A DNA stretch of 43,277 bases, taken from the NCBI GenBank assembly GCA_039922235.1, contig JBDSAJ010000869.1, positions 1-43,277 on the forward strand, read 5' to 3'. Below the pieces are notes generated by a model. It was not told the origin of the DNA. It was given only the letters and a program-made list of their open reading frames with translations, and ran no database searches. This stretch comes from Umezawaea sp039922235 (GTDB lineage: Bacteria > Actinomycetota > Actinomycetes > Mycobacteriales > Pseudonocardiaceae). Every line of letters starts with the position of its first letter. Position 1 is the stretch's first letter. Below are positions 30,298 to 38,849 of the stretch, piece after piece. The position numbers were made by a program, and so were the translations under genes.

Positions 30298-32513
30298 ACC
30301 CGGTCCGCCTCGCGTTCACGGTGCTGCGGGCCGACTCCCGCAGCCGGGTGTCCGCCGTGCTCGTCGCCATCGGGGTCGCGCTCGGCGTCGTGCTGGTGCT
30401 GTGGCTGCTCGCCGCGCCGAACGCCCTGCACAGCCGGGCCGAGCGGGAGAGCTGGCGCGGCAACGTGGACGCGGTCGGCTCGACCGATCCCAGCGCGGCC
30501 GTGGTGGTCGCGCACAACCGCGACGACCTCGGCGGTGCGCTGGTGGAGCGCTTCGACGTGGCGGCGCTGAAGCCGGGAGTCCCGGTGGCGGCCGGGATCC
30601 CGTTCCTGCCGGGCCCCGGCGAGGTGCTGCTGTCACCCGCGCTGACGCGGCTCGACACCGGGGACCGGTTCTCCGGCAAGGTGGTCGGCGGCCTCGGCGT
30701 CGAGGCGCTCAAGCACCCCGACGAGCTGGTCGCGGTGATCGGCCACGAACCCGGCTCCCTGTACGGGTTCTACCGGCCGGACCTGGTCGGGCCCGGCGTG
30801 GTCGACCGGGACGACGGGACGCTCGCCCTGCTCACCAGGATCGGACTGGTCGTGCTCGTGGTGCCGTGCCTGGTGCTCGTCGCGTCCGCCGCCCGCCTCA
30901 CCGCCGCCCGGCGCGAGCGCAGGTTCGCCGCGCTGCGGCTCGCGGGCGCGACACCGGGCCAGGTCATCGCCATGACCGCCACCGAGACCGCTGTCGCCGC
31001 GGTCGTCGGCAGCGCGCTCGGCGTGCTGGCCTCAATGCCGCTTCGCCACCTGACCGCGCGCATCCCGTGGGACGGCGGAACCTGGCTGCCAGACGACTTC
31101 ACCGCGAGTCCCGCCGTCGTGGCGCTGGTCGCCGTACTCGCCCCGGTCCTCGTGGTCGCGGCGGCCGTCCTCGGCGTCCGCCGGGTCGTGACCAGCCCGC
31201 TCGGCGCGGCCCAGCGGCACCGCGCCCGCGGTCCCAGCCCGGCCCGGCTCGGTCTCCTCGTCGGCGCCGGAGCCGTGTTCTTCCTCGGGGTCGTGGTGGC
31301 GCGACGGGGCGGTACGACGACCGTCCTCATCGGACTCGCGGCCGTCGCCGTCGCACTCGTCCTCACGGGCCCACTGGTGACCGCCCTCGTGGGCAGGTTC
31401 TTCACCAGGTCGTGGCGCAAGCCGTCCACCCTGCTGGCGGGCCGACGGCTCAGCGACGACCCGAAAGGCGCGTTCCGCGCCGCCGCCGGGGTCGTGCTGG
31501 CCGTGTTCACCGCGTCGATCGCGCTCGTCCTGTTCCCCGCGCTGGACGGGCAGATCCCCTACAGCGACGGCACCTGGCGCGACGACGTGCTGATCGCCGA
31601 GTCGGTCGGCGGCGACACCGCGCAGATCGCCGCCCTGCGCGCGGAACTGGACCGGCGCGGCGTCACCGGCGCCGTGGTCCCGGTGGTCACCGGCCACACC
31701 ACCCTGACCGACTACCCGCGGGGGAACAGCGCCCAAGTGCTGATCGCCCCCTGCCGGGAAGCCTCGAAGGTCCTCGCCGCGCTGCCCGACGGCATCTGCG
31801 AGGCGGCCCCGATGATCTACGCGCCGGAGGGGCAGGTCGACCACCTCAAGGGCGGCGCCAAGATCACCCTCGACACCCGCGACGCCGCCGAGCCGCCTGC
31901 CCTGCCGCCGAACCTGCCCGTGCGCGCGTACCTGCCCTACTCCGGCCGCTCCTACTTCTTCGTCGACCCGGCGCTGATCCCCGGCCTCACCGCCGCGCCG
32001 ACCAGCGTCGCCGTCGTGACCACCGCCGCCGACCGGGCCACCGTGCAGAACGCGCTGCTCCGCTCGTTCCCCGGCGCGGCGGTCGTGAGCAACCGCAAGG
32101 TGGACCTGGAGAGCACGGTGCTGAGCGAGGACCTGCTGCGCGCCACGGTCATCGGGCTGGCCATCGCCACGGCGCTCGGCGCGGTCAGCGCCGCCGTCGC
32201 CACGGCGGGCTCGGTGATCGACCGCGGCCGCACCTTCGCCGCCCTCGTCGCCGCGGGCACCCCCGTCCGCGTGCTCACCAGTGCCCTGCGTGCCGAAGTC
32301 GTGCTGCCCGTGCTGCTGGCCACCGCCGGGGCCGGGATCGCGGGCGCCGCCGTCGGAGCGGGGCTGACGGCGGTCGTCACGGGCGACGGCGCCGAGTTCA
32401 CGCCGTGGCTAGCGGCCCCGATCGCACTCGGGCTGGTCGTGGCGCTGGTGGCCGCGGCGGCCTGCGGACCGGTGCTGCGCAGGGTGACGGCACTGTCCTA
32501 CTCGGACGAATGA
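30294..32513 (+). CDS. FtsX-like ABC permease (antimicrobial peptide/lipid export type)
   Basis: A 739-residue permease with two FtsX modules. The N-terminal helix (about 18-40) is followed by an extracytoplasmic region, three helices (about 182-312), further helices near 322-362, a large external domain (about 420-610) and three C-terminal helices (about 620-730). RRERRFAALRLAGATPGQVIAM is the FtsX motif of the first module and RGRTFAALVAAGTPVRVL its counterpart in the second. It works with the overlapping ATPase, probably in peptide sensing, resistance or lipoprotein release. The GTG start is translationally coupled. The substrate is not determined. Confidence 0.9.
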   Translation: MNPVRLAFTVLRADSRSRVSAVLVAIGVALGVVLVLWLLAAPNALHSRAERESWRGNVDAVGSTDPSAAVVVAHNRDDLGGALVERFDVAALKPGVPVAAGIPFLPGPGEVLLSPALTRLDTGDRFSGKVVGGLGVEALKHPDELVAVIGHEPGSLYGFYRPDLVGPGVVDRDDGTLALLTRIGLVVLVVPCLVLVASAARLTAARRERRFAALRLAGATPGQVIAMTATETAVAAVVGSALGVLASMPLRHLTARIPWDGGTWLPDDFTASPAVVALVAVLAPVLVVAAAVLGVRRVVTSPLGAAQRHRARGPSPARLGLLVGAGAVFFLGVVVARRGGTTTVLIGLAAVAVALVLTGPLVTALVGRFFTRSWRKPSTLLAGRRLSDDPKGAFRAAAGVVLAVFTASIALVLFPALDGQIPYSDGTWRDDVLIAESVGGDTAQIAALRAELDRRGVTGAVVPVVTGHTTLTDYPRGNSAQVLIAPCREASKVLAALPDGICEAAPMIYAPEGQVDHLKGGAKITLDTRDAAEPPALPPNLPVRAYLPYSGRSYFFVDPALIPGLTAAPTSVAVVTTAADRATVQNALLRSFPGAAVVSNRKVDLESTVLSEDLLRATVIGLAIATALGAVSAAVATAGSVIDRGRTFAALVAAGTPVRVLTSALRAEVVLPVLLATAGAGIAGAAVGAGLTAVVTGDGAEFTPWLAAPIALGLVVALVAAAACGPVLRRVTALSYSDE

Positions 32514-32526
32514 ACCGCCCTCGTGC

Positions 32527-32982
32527 TCACTCCTTCGCCTTGCGGCGCAAGAGGGTCCGCTTCTGCAGCGACTCCTCCAGCGCCTGGTACGCGAAGTCCA
32601 TGGCGGTGTTGTACTCGCGCTGGTCGCGCGGCGGGACCCGTTCGTCCGGCTTCGGCATCGGGCTCATGGACATCCAGCGCTCGTCCCACAGGGCCTCGAC
32701 GGCGGACTCCCAGTGCAGGGCCGCGCCGAGCCGGACGACCTTCGCGTGTTCGACGGCCCGCGCCATCCGCTCCTGCGACTCGGCCAGCCTGGCGACCAGC
32801 TCCGCGACGCGCGCCTCGTCCCGCGCGCGCATCGCGGCGACCGCCTCGGCCGCGCCGCCGATGATCTCCTTGTACCGCTCGACGGCCGAGCGGTGGTCCG
32901 GCTCCGGCACCGGCTGGTGCACGTCGCCGGTGCGCTGCTGGGGAAAGGAGAAGTCGCACGTTTCGTCGGACTGAGTGTTCAC
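32527..32982 (-). CDS. Small helical protein, last gene of the FtsK-like cassette
   Basis: A 151-residue hydrophilic protein, no family recognised. Residues 1-30 are polar and probably flexible; residues about 32-85 form one long helix with coiled-coil character (VAAMRARDEARVAELVARLA, ESQERMARAVEHAKVV); two shorter helices and a basic end (LQKRTLLRRKAKE) follow. The GTG start overlaps the stop of the ATPase gene (GTGA), so the two are translationally coupled and it is most likely an accessory or adaptor of the ATPase. Twelve bases separate its stop from the convergent permease stop. Confidence 0.75.
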   Translation of the reverse strand: MNTQSDETCDFSFPQQRTGDVHQPVPEPDHRSAVERYKEIIGGAAEAVAAMRARDEARVAELVARLAESQERMARAVEHAKVVRLGAALHWESAVEALWDERWMSMSPMPKPDERVPPRDQREYNTAMDFAYQALEESLQKRTLLRRKAKE

Positions 32983-35756
32983 GAGATGTCCTCCCCAGTG
33001 TCGAACGGAATGACCACCTGCGGACGTGAGTGCTCGAACCGGTCGAAGTACAGTCCGCGCCGCGGTCGCGGGGACCACGCCATGACCTGCTCCGGGCCGA
33101 ACGAGATCAGTTCCTTGCCCTGTACGTCGAAGGCGACCCAGGCGCCGATGTCGTCGTACACGCCTGGGGGAAGGCTGCTCTTGAGCCGTTGCACGCCACG
33201 CCACCAGCCGAGCACGTGGGTGCGGTTCTCCGGGCCGTGCTTCAGGACCGTGCGCAGGCTGTCCAGCCCGGACGCCCGCGTCGCCGGGTCCTTCTGCTCC
33301 AGCCTGCTGTGCGCCGCGTCGACGGCGTAGAGCACGAGGTAGTGCGGTTCCGGCGCCGTGACCGCGTCGCCGGTGATGGTGTCGGTGAGCCGCTTCGCCG
33401 TGCGGTCCAGCAGTTCCCGGATCCCGTCCATGCGCACCACGTCCACCACGTGCCCCTCGGTGGACAGCTGCTTGGCGAGCTTCTGCGCGGCGGGCAGCGC
33501 CTCGTCCACGAGGCAGGCGAGGGTGAACGTCGCCTCGTGCGGCAGGTGCTGCCTGCCGAGCGAGATCGCCGCCGCGCCGAGCACGGCCGCCGCGTCCTGG
33601 TACAGCGAGCCGACGACGGCGATGTTGCGGCCCGGCGTGCGGGCCAGCCGCACCTTGGCCGCGCTGCCCGCCACGTCGATGACCTGGCCCAGCAGCACGG
33701 TCGGCGTGGCGTCGCCGGGGTGCAGCATCCGGAAGTCGTGCACGGCGTGCAGCGCGGGCACCTTGCTGCCGTCGAACAGGATCGGCTCGGTCAGCTCGGG
33801 GTTCCGGATGCGGAACAGCTCCCGCTGGAGGTCGTCGAACGTGTGCTTGCTCGTCGAGTCCGGGATGCGTGCGACCTGGTTGCCGTGCCGCACACCGGAC
33901 TCGTGGTTCACGACGGCGTGCCAGCGCGGCAGTTCGATGGCCGCGTCGTTGGTGGGCTCGGCCAGCACCCGGCGCGCCTTGGGCAGCGCGATCCGGACGG
34001 TGAACTGCTCGAAGATGGCCGACTTGCCCCAGAAACCCTCGATGCCCGCCACGTCCTGGCTGCACAGCACCAGGTGGATGCCCTGCGACCGGCCGCGCCG
34101 CGCCACGTCCTCCAGCAGCTGGGTCGCCTGCTGCGTCACGTGGTCGCGCTCGCCGAACAGGTACTGGAACTCGTCGATCACCGCGACGATCCGCGGCCAC
34201 CGGCCGTGCGGGTCCTCGGCGCGCAACTGCTCCAGCTTGGTGACCTCGTGCTGCTTCGCCGCGTCCGCGCGCCTGCGCATCTCGTCGGACAGGAACCTCA
34301 GCAGTGCCACGCCGAACTCGCGGTCGGTGTTGACGTTCACCCCGACCAGGCGCGCGTGCGGCAGCCAGCTCGGGTCCTTGCGGCCCGGCGCGAACTGCGC
34401 GAACGACACGCCCTCCTTGAAGTCCAGCACGTACAGCTCCAGCTCGTCCGGCGAGTACCGGGCGGCGAGGCTGCCGAGCATGGCGTAGAGGAAGTTCGTC
34501 TTGCCGGAACCGCTCGGCCCGCCGATGAGCGCGTGCGGGGAGGTGTCGCCGAGGCCGAGCGCCACCGGTTCGCCGTCCTGGTAGCCGACGGGGGCGACGA
34601 CGCCCGCGGAGGAGCTCTCCAGCCAGTAGTGCTCGGGCAGCAGGTCCTTGAACGTGCCGAAGCGCGACCGGCGCTCCTCGCGCTTGTCCGCGATGGTCGC
34701 GCACGCCCTCGGCACCTGCGTGCGCGGGAACGGCGGGTCGAGCTCCACGGTCACGTGCTTGCCGGTCATCGTGCAGGACGCGGTCTGGTCGGCGGCCAGC
34801 GTCACGGTCTCGATCGGCGAGTTCACCGTCACCGGGATGTCCACGATCACCAGCACGATGCCGCAGGCCAAACCGTTGCGCGCCACGCGTTGCAGCTGTT
34901 GCTGCTGCTCCTCCTTCAACGCCTGCCGGTTGCCGAACAGCACCGCGATCCGCCACGGCTCCGTGCGCCGCCCCGCCCCGCTGACCGCCCGCACCGACAG
35001 GTGCCCGTCGACCAGCACGCTGGTGTGCACGCGGCGGATGTGGTCGGACAGCTCGTCCAGCAGCTCGTGCAGCCGCGAGGGGTCGTGCACGGTGAGCAGG
35101 CCCGCGCGGGTCAACGGGTACAGCCCCGGCAGTGAGCCGGTCAGCTGGTTGACGTCCCACACGTGCACGTGGACGAGACCGGGCTGGAAGTAGCTGAGCA
35201 CCCGCAGCAGCAGGTTCTCCACGAGCCCGTCGGCCTGGTGCCTGCTGTCCGGGGTGGACGCGATGTGCAGGTGCGCGTGGTCGAGCAGGGGAACCGCGAC
35301 GGGGAACGGCCGCTGCTCCGGCGCGCTGCGCACGACCCCCGTGCCGATGCGCCACAGCTCCGGCACGACCGCGCCGTCGGCGGTGCCCGCGTGACCGAGC
35401 CACGACTCGTGCGGCCGTGACGCCGGGCCGGGGGAGACGCTCTGCACCAGCGCGGACAGCTGGTCGGGGCCGCGTTCGGACCACGCGCGGAAGGCGTTCA
35501 CGCGGTCCAGCAGCGCCCGTGCCACCGTGCTGGAGAACTCGTCCCGGCCGAGCGCCCGCTTGAGCACCGGTTCGGTGGCGGCCAGCGCGCTGTCGACGCC
35601 CTCGCTGCGCAGCACGACCTCGAACATGTCGCGAGCGCGCTCGTAGGCCAGTTCGCGCTGCTCGCGCGAGGCGTTGCCCAGAGCGGCGGCCACGGAGAGC
35701 CGGAACTCCTCGAAGGAGTCCTGTATCTTCCCGCGGCGCTCGTCGCGCCTGCTCAC
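32979..35756 (-). CDS. Soluble FtsK/SpoIIIE-type ATPase (EccC-like)
   Basis: A 925-residue protein with no membrane helix. One intact motor module spans about 395-650: Walker A GGPSGSGKTN (412-421, K419), Walker B IVAVIDEF (D528, E529), a sensor segment LVLCSQDVAG and the arginine-rich stretch DVARRGRSQG. A region at about 150-310 and another at 680-915 look like degenerate RecA-like modules (NIAVVGSLYQD lacks the lysine), giving an EccC-like three-module plan with one functional site. The N-terminal 100 residues are helical. FtsK-clan motors move DNA or ESX proteins; here helical partners of WXG100 size precede it. The GTG start is one base after the previous stop. Confidence 0.88.
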   Translation of the reverse strand: MSRRDERRGKIQDSFEEFRLSVAAALGNASREQRELAYERARDMFEVVLRSEGVDSALAATEPVLKRALGRDEFSSTVARALLDRVNAFRAWSERGPDQLSALVQSVSPGPASRPHESWLGHAGTADGAVVPELWRIGTGVVRSAPEQRPFPVAVPLLDHAHLHIASTPDSRHQADGLVENLLLRVLSYFQPGLVHVHVWDVNQLTGSLPGLYPLTRAGLLTVHDPSRLHELLDELSDHIRRVHTSVLVDGHLSVRAVSGAGRRTEPWRIAVLFGNRQALKEEQQQQLQRVARNGLACGIVLVIVDIPVTVNSPIETVTLAADQTASCTMTGKHVTVELDPPFPRTQVPRACATIADKREERRSRFGTFKDLLPEHYWLESSSAGVVAPVGYQDGEPVALGLGDTSPHALIGGPSGSGKTNFLYAMLGSLAARYSPDELELYVLDFKEGVSFAQFAPGRKDPSWLPHARLVGVNVNTDREFGVALLRFLSDEMRRRADAAKQHEVTKLEQLRAEDPHGRWPRIVAVIDEFQYLFGERDHVTQQATQLLEDVARRGRSQGIHLVLCSQDVAGIEGFWGKSAIFEQFTVRIALPKARRVLAEPTNDAAIELPRWHAVVNHESGVRHGNQVARIPDSTSKHTFDDLQRELFRIRNPELTEPILFDGSKVPALHAVHDFRMLHPGDATPTVLLGQVIDVAGSAAKVRLARTPGRNIAVVGSLYQDAAAVLGAAAISLGRQHLPHEATFTLACLVDEALPAAQKLAKQLSTEGHVVDVVRMDGIRELLDRTAKRLTDTITGDAVTAPEPHYLVLYAVDAAHSRLEQKDPATRASGLDSLRTVLKHGPENRTHVLGWWRGVQRLKSSLPPGVYDDIGAWVAFDVQGKELISFGPEQVMAWSPRPRRGLYFDRFEHSRPQVVIPFDTGEDIS

Positions 35757-35757
35757 G

Positions 35758-36009
35758 TCACAGCTCCACCGCTAAGCGCTGCACCAGTTCGAGGCTGTTC
35801 ACCATCAGTGCCAACTGGTCGGGGAACCCGTCCTTCGCCGCCGCGAAACCCGCGGGCAGCAAGGACTCCGGGTGGTTCGCACCCGCTTCGAGCAGCAGTT
35901 CGACGGCGGCGTCCAAGGCCTTCTGGGCCTCGTGGACGCTCCGGTAGGCATCCCTCAGGTGGTCGCAGCTCAGTTCGAGCGCGATCTTGACCTCGGCTAC
36001 CGACGTCAT
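35758..36009 (-). CDS. 83-residue helical protein of the FtsK-like cassette
   Basis: An 83-residue protein of unknown family predicted as two long helices (EVKIALELSCDHLRDAYRSV, EAQKALDAAVELLLEAG and DQLALMVNSLELVQRLAVEL) joined by a Pro/Gly turn (NHPESLLPAGF). In size and hairpin layout it resembles WXG100 proteins but lacks the W-x-G motif. It starts one base after the 86-residue gene and ends one base before the ATPase gene, an exceptionally tight arrangement. It may form a dimer with the 86-residue protein and be a substrate or adaptor for the ATPase; that is inference. Confidence 0.78.
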   Translation of the reverse strand: MTSVAEVKIALELSCDHLRDAYRSVHEAQKALDAAVELLLEAGANHPESLLPAGFAAAKDGFPDQLALMVNSLELVQRLAVEL

Positions 36010-36010
36010 C

Positions 36011-36271
36011 TCACAACCTGGAGTTGATGCCCTCGGCCTGGGAGATCCCAGCACCCAGGTGCTTCTGCAGGTCGCTCACGCCGGAGATCACTTCGGCGAA
36101 CTGGGCGTTGGCCTGCTCGGCGTCGGACTGCGCGCTGCCCTGCACGGCTGTGCTCAGCAGGGCTTGCGCGTCTTCGGCCAGGTCGGCTGCCTGTTGCAGA
36201 GCGGCGGCGCTCTGGCCCGCCTTCTCGATCGCCTGGGCAATCGCGGCACGGACCTCTTCGATGCTGGCCAT
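36011..36271 (-). CDS. 86-residue helical protein, first gene of the FtsK-like cassette
   Basis: An 86-residue Ala/Gln-rich protein, almost entirely helical: EEVRAAIAQAIEKAGQSAA, then QQAADLAEDAQALLSTAVQG, then a second helix DAEQANAQFAEVISGVSDLQ and a short glycine-containing end. No W-x-G, signal peptide or cysteine. Like the next protein it is WXG100-sized, and heptad spacing suggests a helical hairpin or coiled coil. A plausible promoter (36322-36352) and GGAG ribosome site precede it, so it heads the four-gene cassette. The family is not recognised with certainty. Confidence 0.78.
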   Translation of the reverse strand: MASIEEVRAAIAQAIEKAGQSAAALQQAADLAEDAQALLSTAVQGSAQSDAEQANAQFAEVISGVSDLQKHLGAGISQAEGINSRL

Positions 36272-36321
36272 GTCGGCTCCGACCCTCTCCAGAACGCGCG
36301 GGTGGCCGTAGACCGACCACC

Positions 36322-36352
36322 CTATTAGTACCGAAAGTTTGATGCTTCACAA
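36322..36352 (-). promoter_or_regulatory. Promoter of the FtsK-like cassette
   Basis: On the minus strand, -35 TTGTGA (36347-36352) and -10 TACTAA (36325-36330) are 16 bases apart; TAATAG (36322-36327) is an alternative -10. The tract is AT-rich in an otherwise GC-rich region, 50-80 bases before the first gene. Confidence 0.55.
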
Positions 36353-36363
36353 CCAAGATGGGC

Positions 36364-36395
36364 CGGGTGGGTGGATCTTCCGGTTCACCCGCCCG
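36364..36395 (-). terminator. Terminator after the 266-residue gene
   Basis: CGGGTGGGTG (36364-36373) and CACCCGCCCG (36386-36395) form a 10-bp stem with one G-T wobble and a 12-nt loop, 17-48 bases after the stop at 36412. It separates that gene from the FtsK-like cassette. Confidence 0.6.
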
Positions 36396-36411
36396 CACCT
36401 TGCTGTTGATC

Positions 36412-37212
36412 TTACTCAGGCTCTGTCCAGATGACATTCGAAGCGATCGACGCCGTCATTTCCAGCGCGACGATCCCGAATTCCGGCTTCGGGCTCGCTG
36501 ACCAGCGGATAGTCGCCGAGTCACCGTCATCCGCCATCTCGGACCAGTCCGATTGGCCTAGTTGCGCCACGGCCGTGTGTAGCGCGGTAGTGGGCGAATT
36601 GACACTCGACCCGAGGTCCAGATGCACGCTGAGTAGATGGTCGTGTTCCACCACACGGGTGATGCTGCCCCCACTGGAGACACGACTGGCTACCGCCCGC
36701 GCCTGCCATTCCGCCCCAGCCCGCCGCTCGGCCGCCACGTCCACGCGCAACCGCAACCGCACCCACGTCTGGCTGGGACTTTCCACCTCGGACGACTCGA
36801 CCGCGACCTCTTCGGACGGACGCCGGTCCGGATCGCCGCCCACCCACGACTCCACCAGCATCCGTTCGGCTCCCCGAACCAGCACTTCGAGGGTGTCCGG
36901 GTCGTCCAGCACCGCCCACGCCGTCGGCGGCTCGCACGCCACCCTCGGCATCGGCACGTCGTCGCCCAGCAGCCGCACGAACGCCCGCACCGACCGCGCC
37001 AGCGCGCCCGCCACGTTCTCCGACACCCGCTCGCCGCTCGGCGCGCTGATCGTCACCGACCAGCACCCCGGCTCCTCGTCCGAGCAGTCGCCCGCCTCCA
37101 CGACCTGCCCGCCGACCTGCCGGATCAGGCCCGCGCAGGCGGCGCGCGCCTGCTGCTCGTCGTCGGCGCCGACCACCACGGTGATCAGCAGCTCCAGGTC
37201 TTCGTCAGCCAT
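36412..37212 (-). CDS. Hypothetical protein, 266 residues
   Basis: An acidic protein of unknown function. Two related alpha-beta halves seem present: ELLITVVVGADDEQQARAACAGLIRQVGG followed by a CWSVTISAPSGERVS strand near the N-terminus, and a second block with VRLRLRVDVAAERRAGAE and LLSVHLDLGSSVNSPTTALH. Two cysteines close together (C42-S-D-E-E-P-G-C49) could bind metal or form a disulfide. No signal peptide or membrane helix. It lies just upstream of the FtsK-like cassette on the same strand but is followed by a terminator, so it is probably a separate unit. I do not recognise the family. Confidence 0.65.
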   Translation of the reverse strand: MADEDLELLITVVVGADDEQQARAACAGLIRQVGGQVVEAGDCSDEEPGCWSVTISAPSGERVSENVAGALARSVRAFVRLLGDDVPMPRVACEPPTAWAVLDDPDTLEVLVRGAERMLVESWVGGDPDRRPSEEVAVESSEVESPSQTWVRLRLRVDVAAERRAGAEWQARAVASRVSSGGSITRVVEHDHLLSVHLDLGSSVNSPTTALHTAVAQLGQSDWSEMADDGDSATIRWSASPKPEFGIVALEMTASIASNVIWTEPE

Positions 37213-37267
37213 TAGAGTGAATTCTCCACGAAGTGGTGTGGAAGCCGACCAGAGGACCCCTCGATCG

Positions 37268-38485
37268 CTAATGCCGCGACGCAGCCTTGAACGCGGCCTT
37301 CCGCGCGGCCTTGGCGGTCTTCTTCTCCGGGTGCCGGTCGCCGATCAGCGCGAGCACGTCGGCCGCGTCGGGGTGGGGGAGGCGCCAGACCTGCTCGAAC
37401 AGAGCCGCCGCGTCGCCGTCGGCCGCCTTCGCGAGTTCCTCGGCGATGGCGGACGGGTCGTCCGGGTCGGTCGTGACGGCCAGGGTGTCGACCAGCAGCC
37501 AGGCGCGGTCGGTCGGCTCCTGGGGCCGGTCGAGCGCCTGCTGGGCGTACGGGCGCAGCGCGGGGGTGTCCAGCGCGGCCTGCCACGTGCCCGCGGCGTC
37601 CACGTCGATGTCCGCGATCGTGGTCGCGGCGAAGACCCGGCCGGTGGCGTCCGTCGCGGCCGTCAGCAGTTCCCTAGCGGCGTCGGCGGGGCTGCGGAGG
37701 GCGAGCCAGGCAGCGGTGTCGGCGCGCAGCTCCTCGGCCGTCAGCGCGCTGGTGGCGGCGACCAGGTCGGCGGCGGTCATGTCGGGGACGGCGGGCAGCG
37801 GCGGGATGGTGAAGCCGCCGTCGCACATCTGGTCGCGCATGATCGTGGCACCGAGGCCGGTCATCCGGGCGCTCTCCCCGTCGAACTCGACGGCTCCCAG
37901 CGCTTTCAGGCGTTCCAGCAGCACGAGGGCCGGGTCACCGTTGGCCGCGGTGTAGGCGTCCCACCGCTCCGGCATGTTCTGCTCCAGCGCCGCCGCACGG
38001 GCCATGCCGCTGAACTCGGCGAGCACGAGCCCGGCCCCGCGCGCCATGAACAGCGCGGTCATGGTCGCTCCGCCGACACCTTCGAGGTCGAGGTCCTCAC
38101 CGGAGTCGATCGTCATCGACTCGATGACCAGGTGCGTGTAGGCCTCGTCCCACAGTTCCAGCACGGCCTCGTCGGCACCCGTGCGCCACGGCTCGGCGCT
38201 GGGACCGAGCGACGCGAGGTTCGAGTCCTCGTCCACCTCGACGAACCCGACCGCGTGCGCGAGGTACCAGACCTGCTCCAGCGTGTCGGTCAGGTCGCCG
38301 TCGAACTCGTCGAAGTCCGTGTCCTCGTACACCGCGCGGCCAGCCGCCCACTCGGACAGCGCGAGCGCCTGCCCCAGGAGTTCACTCGCCCGCGCGGACG
38401 CCGCGAGGTCGGGGATCGCGGGCATCCGCAGCGGCGGGAGGGTGGCCGGCAGGCCCAGTGCGCTCGGGAGGTCGAAGTCCGCCAT
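37268..38485 (-). CDS. Hypothetical protein, 405 residues
   Basis: An acidic, Ala/Leu-rich, largely helical cytoplasmic protein with no recognised catalytic motif. Residues about 1-150 contain repeated helical segments (ELLGQALALSEWAAGRAVYE, LEQVWYLAHAVGFVEVDED); a middle domain ends in LLERLKALGAVEFDGESARM, a winged-helix-like pattern; the end is a basic helix (EKKTAKAARKAAFKAASRH). The layout recalls actinobacterial proteins with degenerate winged-helix repeats, but this is only an impression. The ATG at 38485 fits TAAGGT placed 7 nt upstream, supporting a leaderless transcript and rejecting a longer reading. Confidence 0.7.
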   Translation of the reverse strand: MADFDLPSALGLPATLPPLRMPAIPDLAASARASELLGQALALSEWAAGRAVYEDTDFDEFDGDLTDTLEQVWYLAHAVGFVEVDEDSNLASLGPSAEPWRTGADEAVLELWDEAYTHLVIESMTIDSGEDLDLEGVGGATMTALFMARGAGLVLAEFSGMARAAALEQNMPERWDAYTAANGDPALVLLERLKALGAVEFDGESARMTGLGATIMRDQMCDGGFTIPPLPAVPDMTAADLVAATSALTAEELRADTAAWLALRSPADAARELLTAATDATGRVFAATTIADIDVDAAGTWQAALDTPALRPYAQQALDRPQEPTDRAWLLVDTLAVTTDPDDPSAIAEELAKAADGDAAALFEQVWRLPHPDAADVLALIGDRHPEKKTAKAARKAAFKAASRH

Positions 38486-38492
38486 GGGCGGG

Positions 38493-38498
38493 ACCTTA
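38493..38498 (-). promoter_or_regulatory. -10 element (TAAGGT) of the 405-residue gene
   Basis: TAAGGT lies 7 nt before the ATG at 38485 without a ribosome site, a leaderless arrangement. Confidence 0.5.
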
Positions 38499-38534
38499 GA
38501 GCTTGAGTTCCACCAAGCCGGCACGAGGTCGTTC

Positions 38535-38849
38535 CTACCTCCACACGGCCAGGGCACTGGTCAGCGCCAACTGGTAGTGCAGGAGGGGCTTGCACGGCGC
38601 GTGCACCCGCTTCCGCCCGAGCAGGCCGCCCCGACAGCTGGAGCAGTTGCCCTCGGCATCCGGCGCGTGCTCGTCCATGAGCGCGATGACCACGGCCCCG
38701 TAGCGCGCGAGGTGCGTGCGGGCGACCGAGACGATCGACCGGTCGTCACCTTGGGCGAGAACGGTTCGCGCGGTCTCGACCTCGCTGACGATGCCGTCGC
38801 GCAGGTTCGCCCAGAGGGCTGGGCTGTTGCCGCTGTGAGTCGCTGTCAT
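38535..38849 (-). CDS. Small cysteine-containing hypothetical protein
   Basis: A 104-residue protein: an N-terminal helical part (LRDGIVSEVETARTVLAQGD, VARTHLARYGAVVIALMDEH) followed by a probable metal-binding cluster, C69-S-S-C72 in GNCSSCRGG and HAPC at about 83-86, then a hydrophobic helix. Function unknown. The gene overlaps the upstream zinc-finger gene by four bases (ATGA), so the two are co-translated. The Cys pattern suggests a small zinc-binding adaptor. Confidence 0.7.
   Translation of the reverse strand: MTATHSGNSPALWANLRDGIVSEVETARTVLAQGDDRSIVSVARTHLARYGAVVIALMDEHAPDAEGNCSSCRGGLLGRKRVHAPCKPLLHYQLALTSALAVWR

Noticed and set aside
33030..35135. 700-codon open frame antisense to the FtsK-like ATPase
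   Set aside because: Low-complexity shadow of the ATPase gene, whose own frame has intact Walker motifs.
32979..35756. Calling the ATPase a true EccC or chromosomal FtsK
   Set aside because: It lacks the N-terminal membrane helices of both and the gamma DNA-orienting domain of FtsK, and no ESX core genes flank it.
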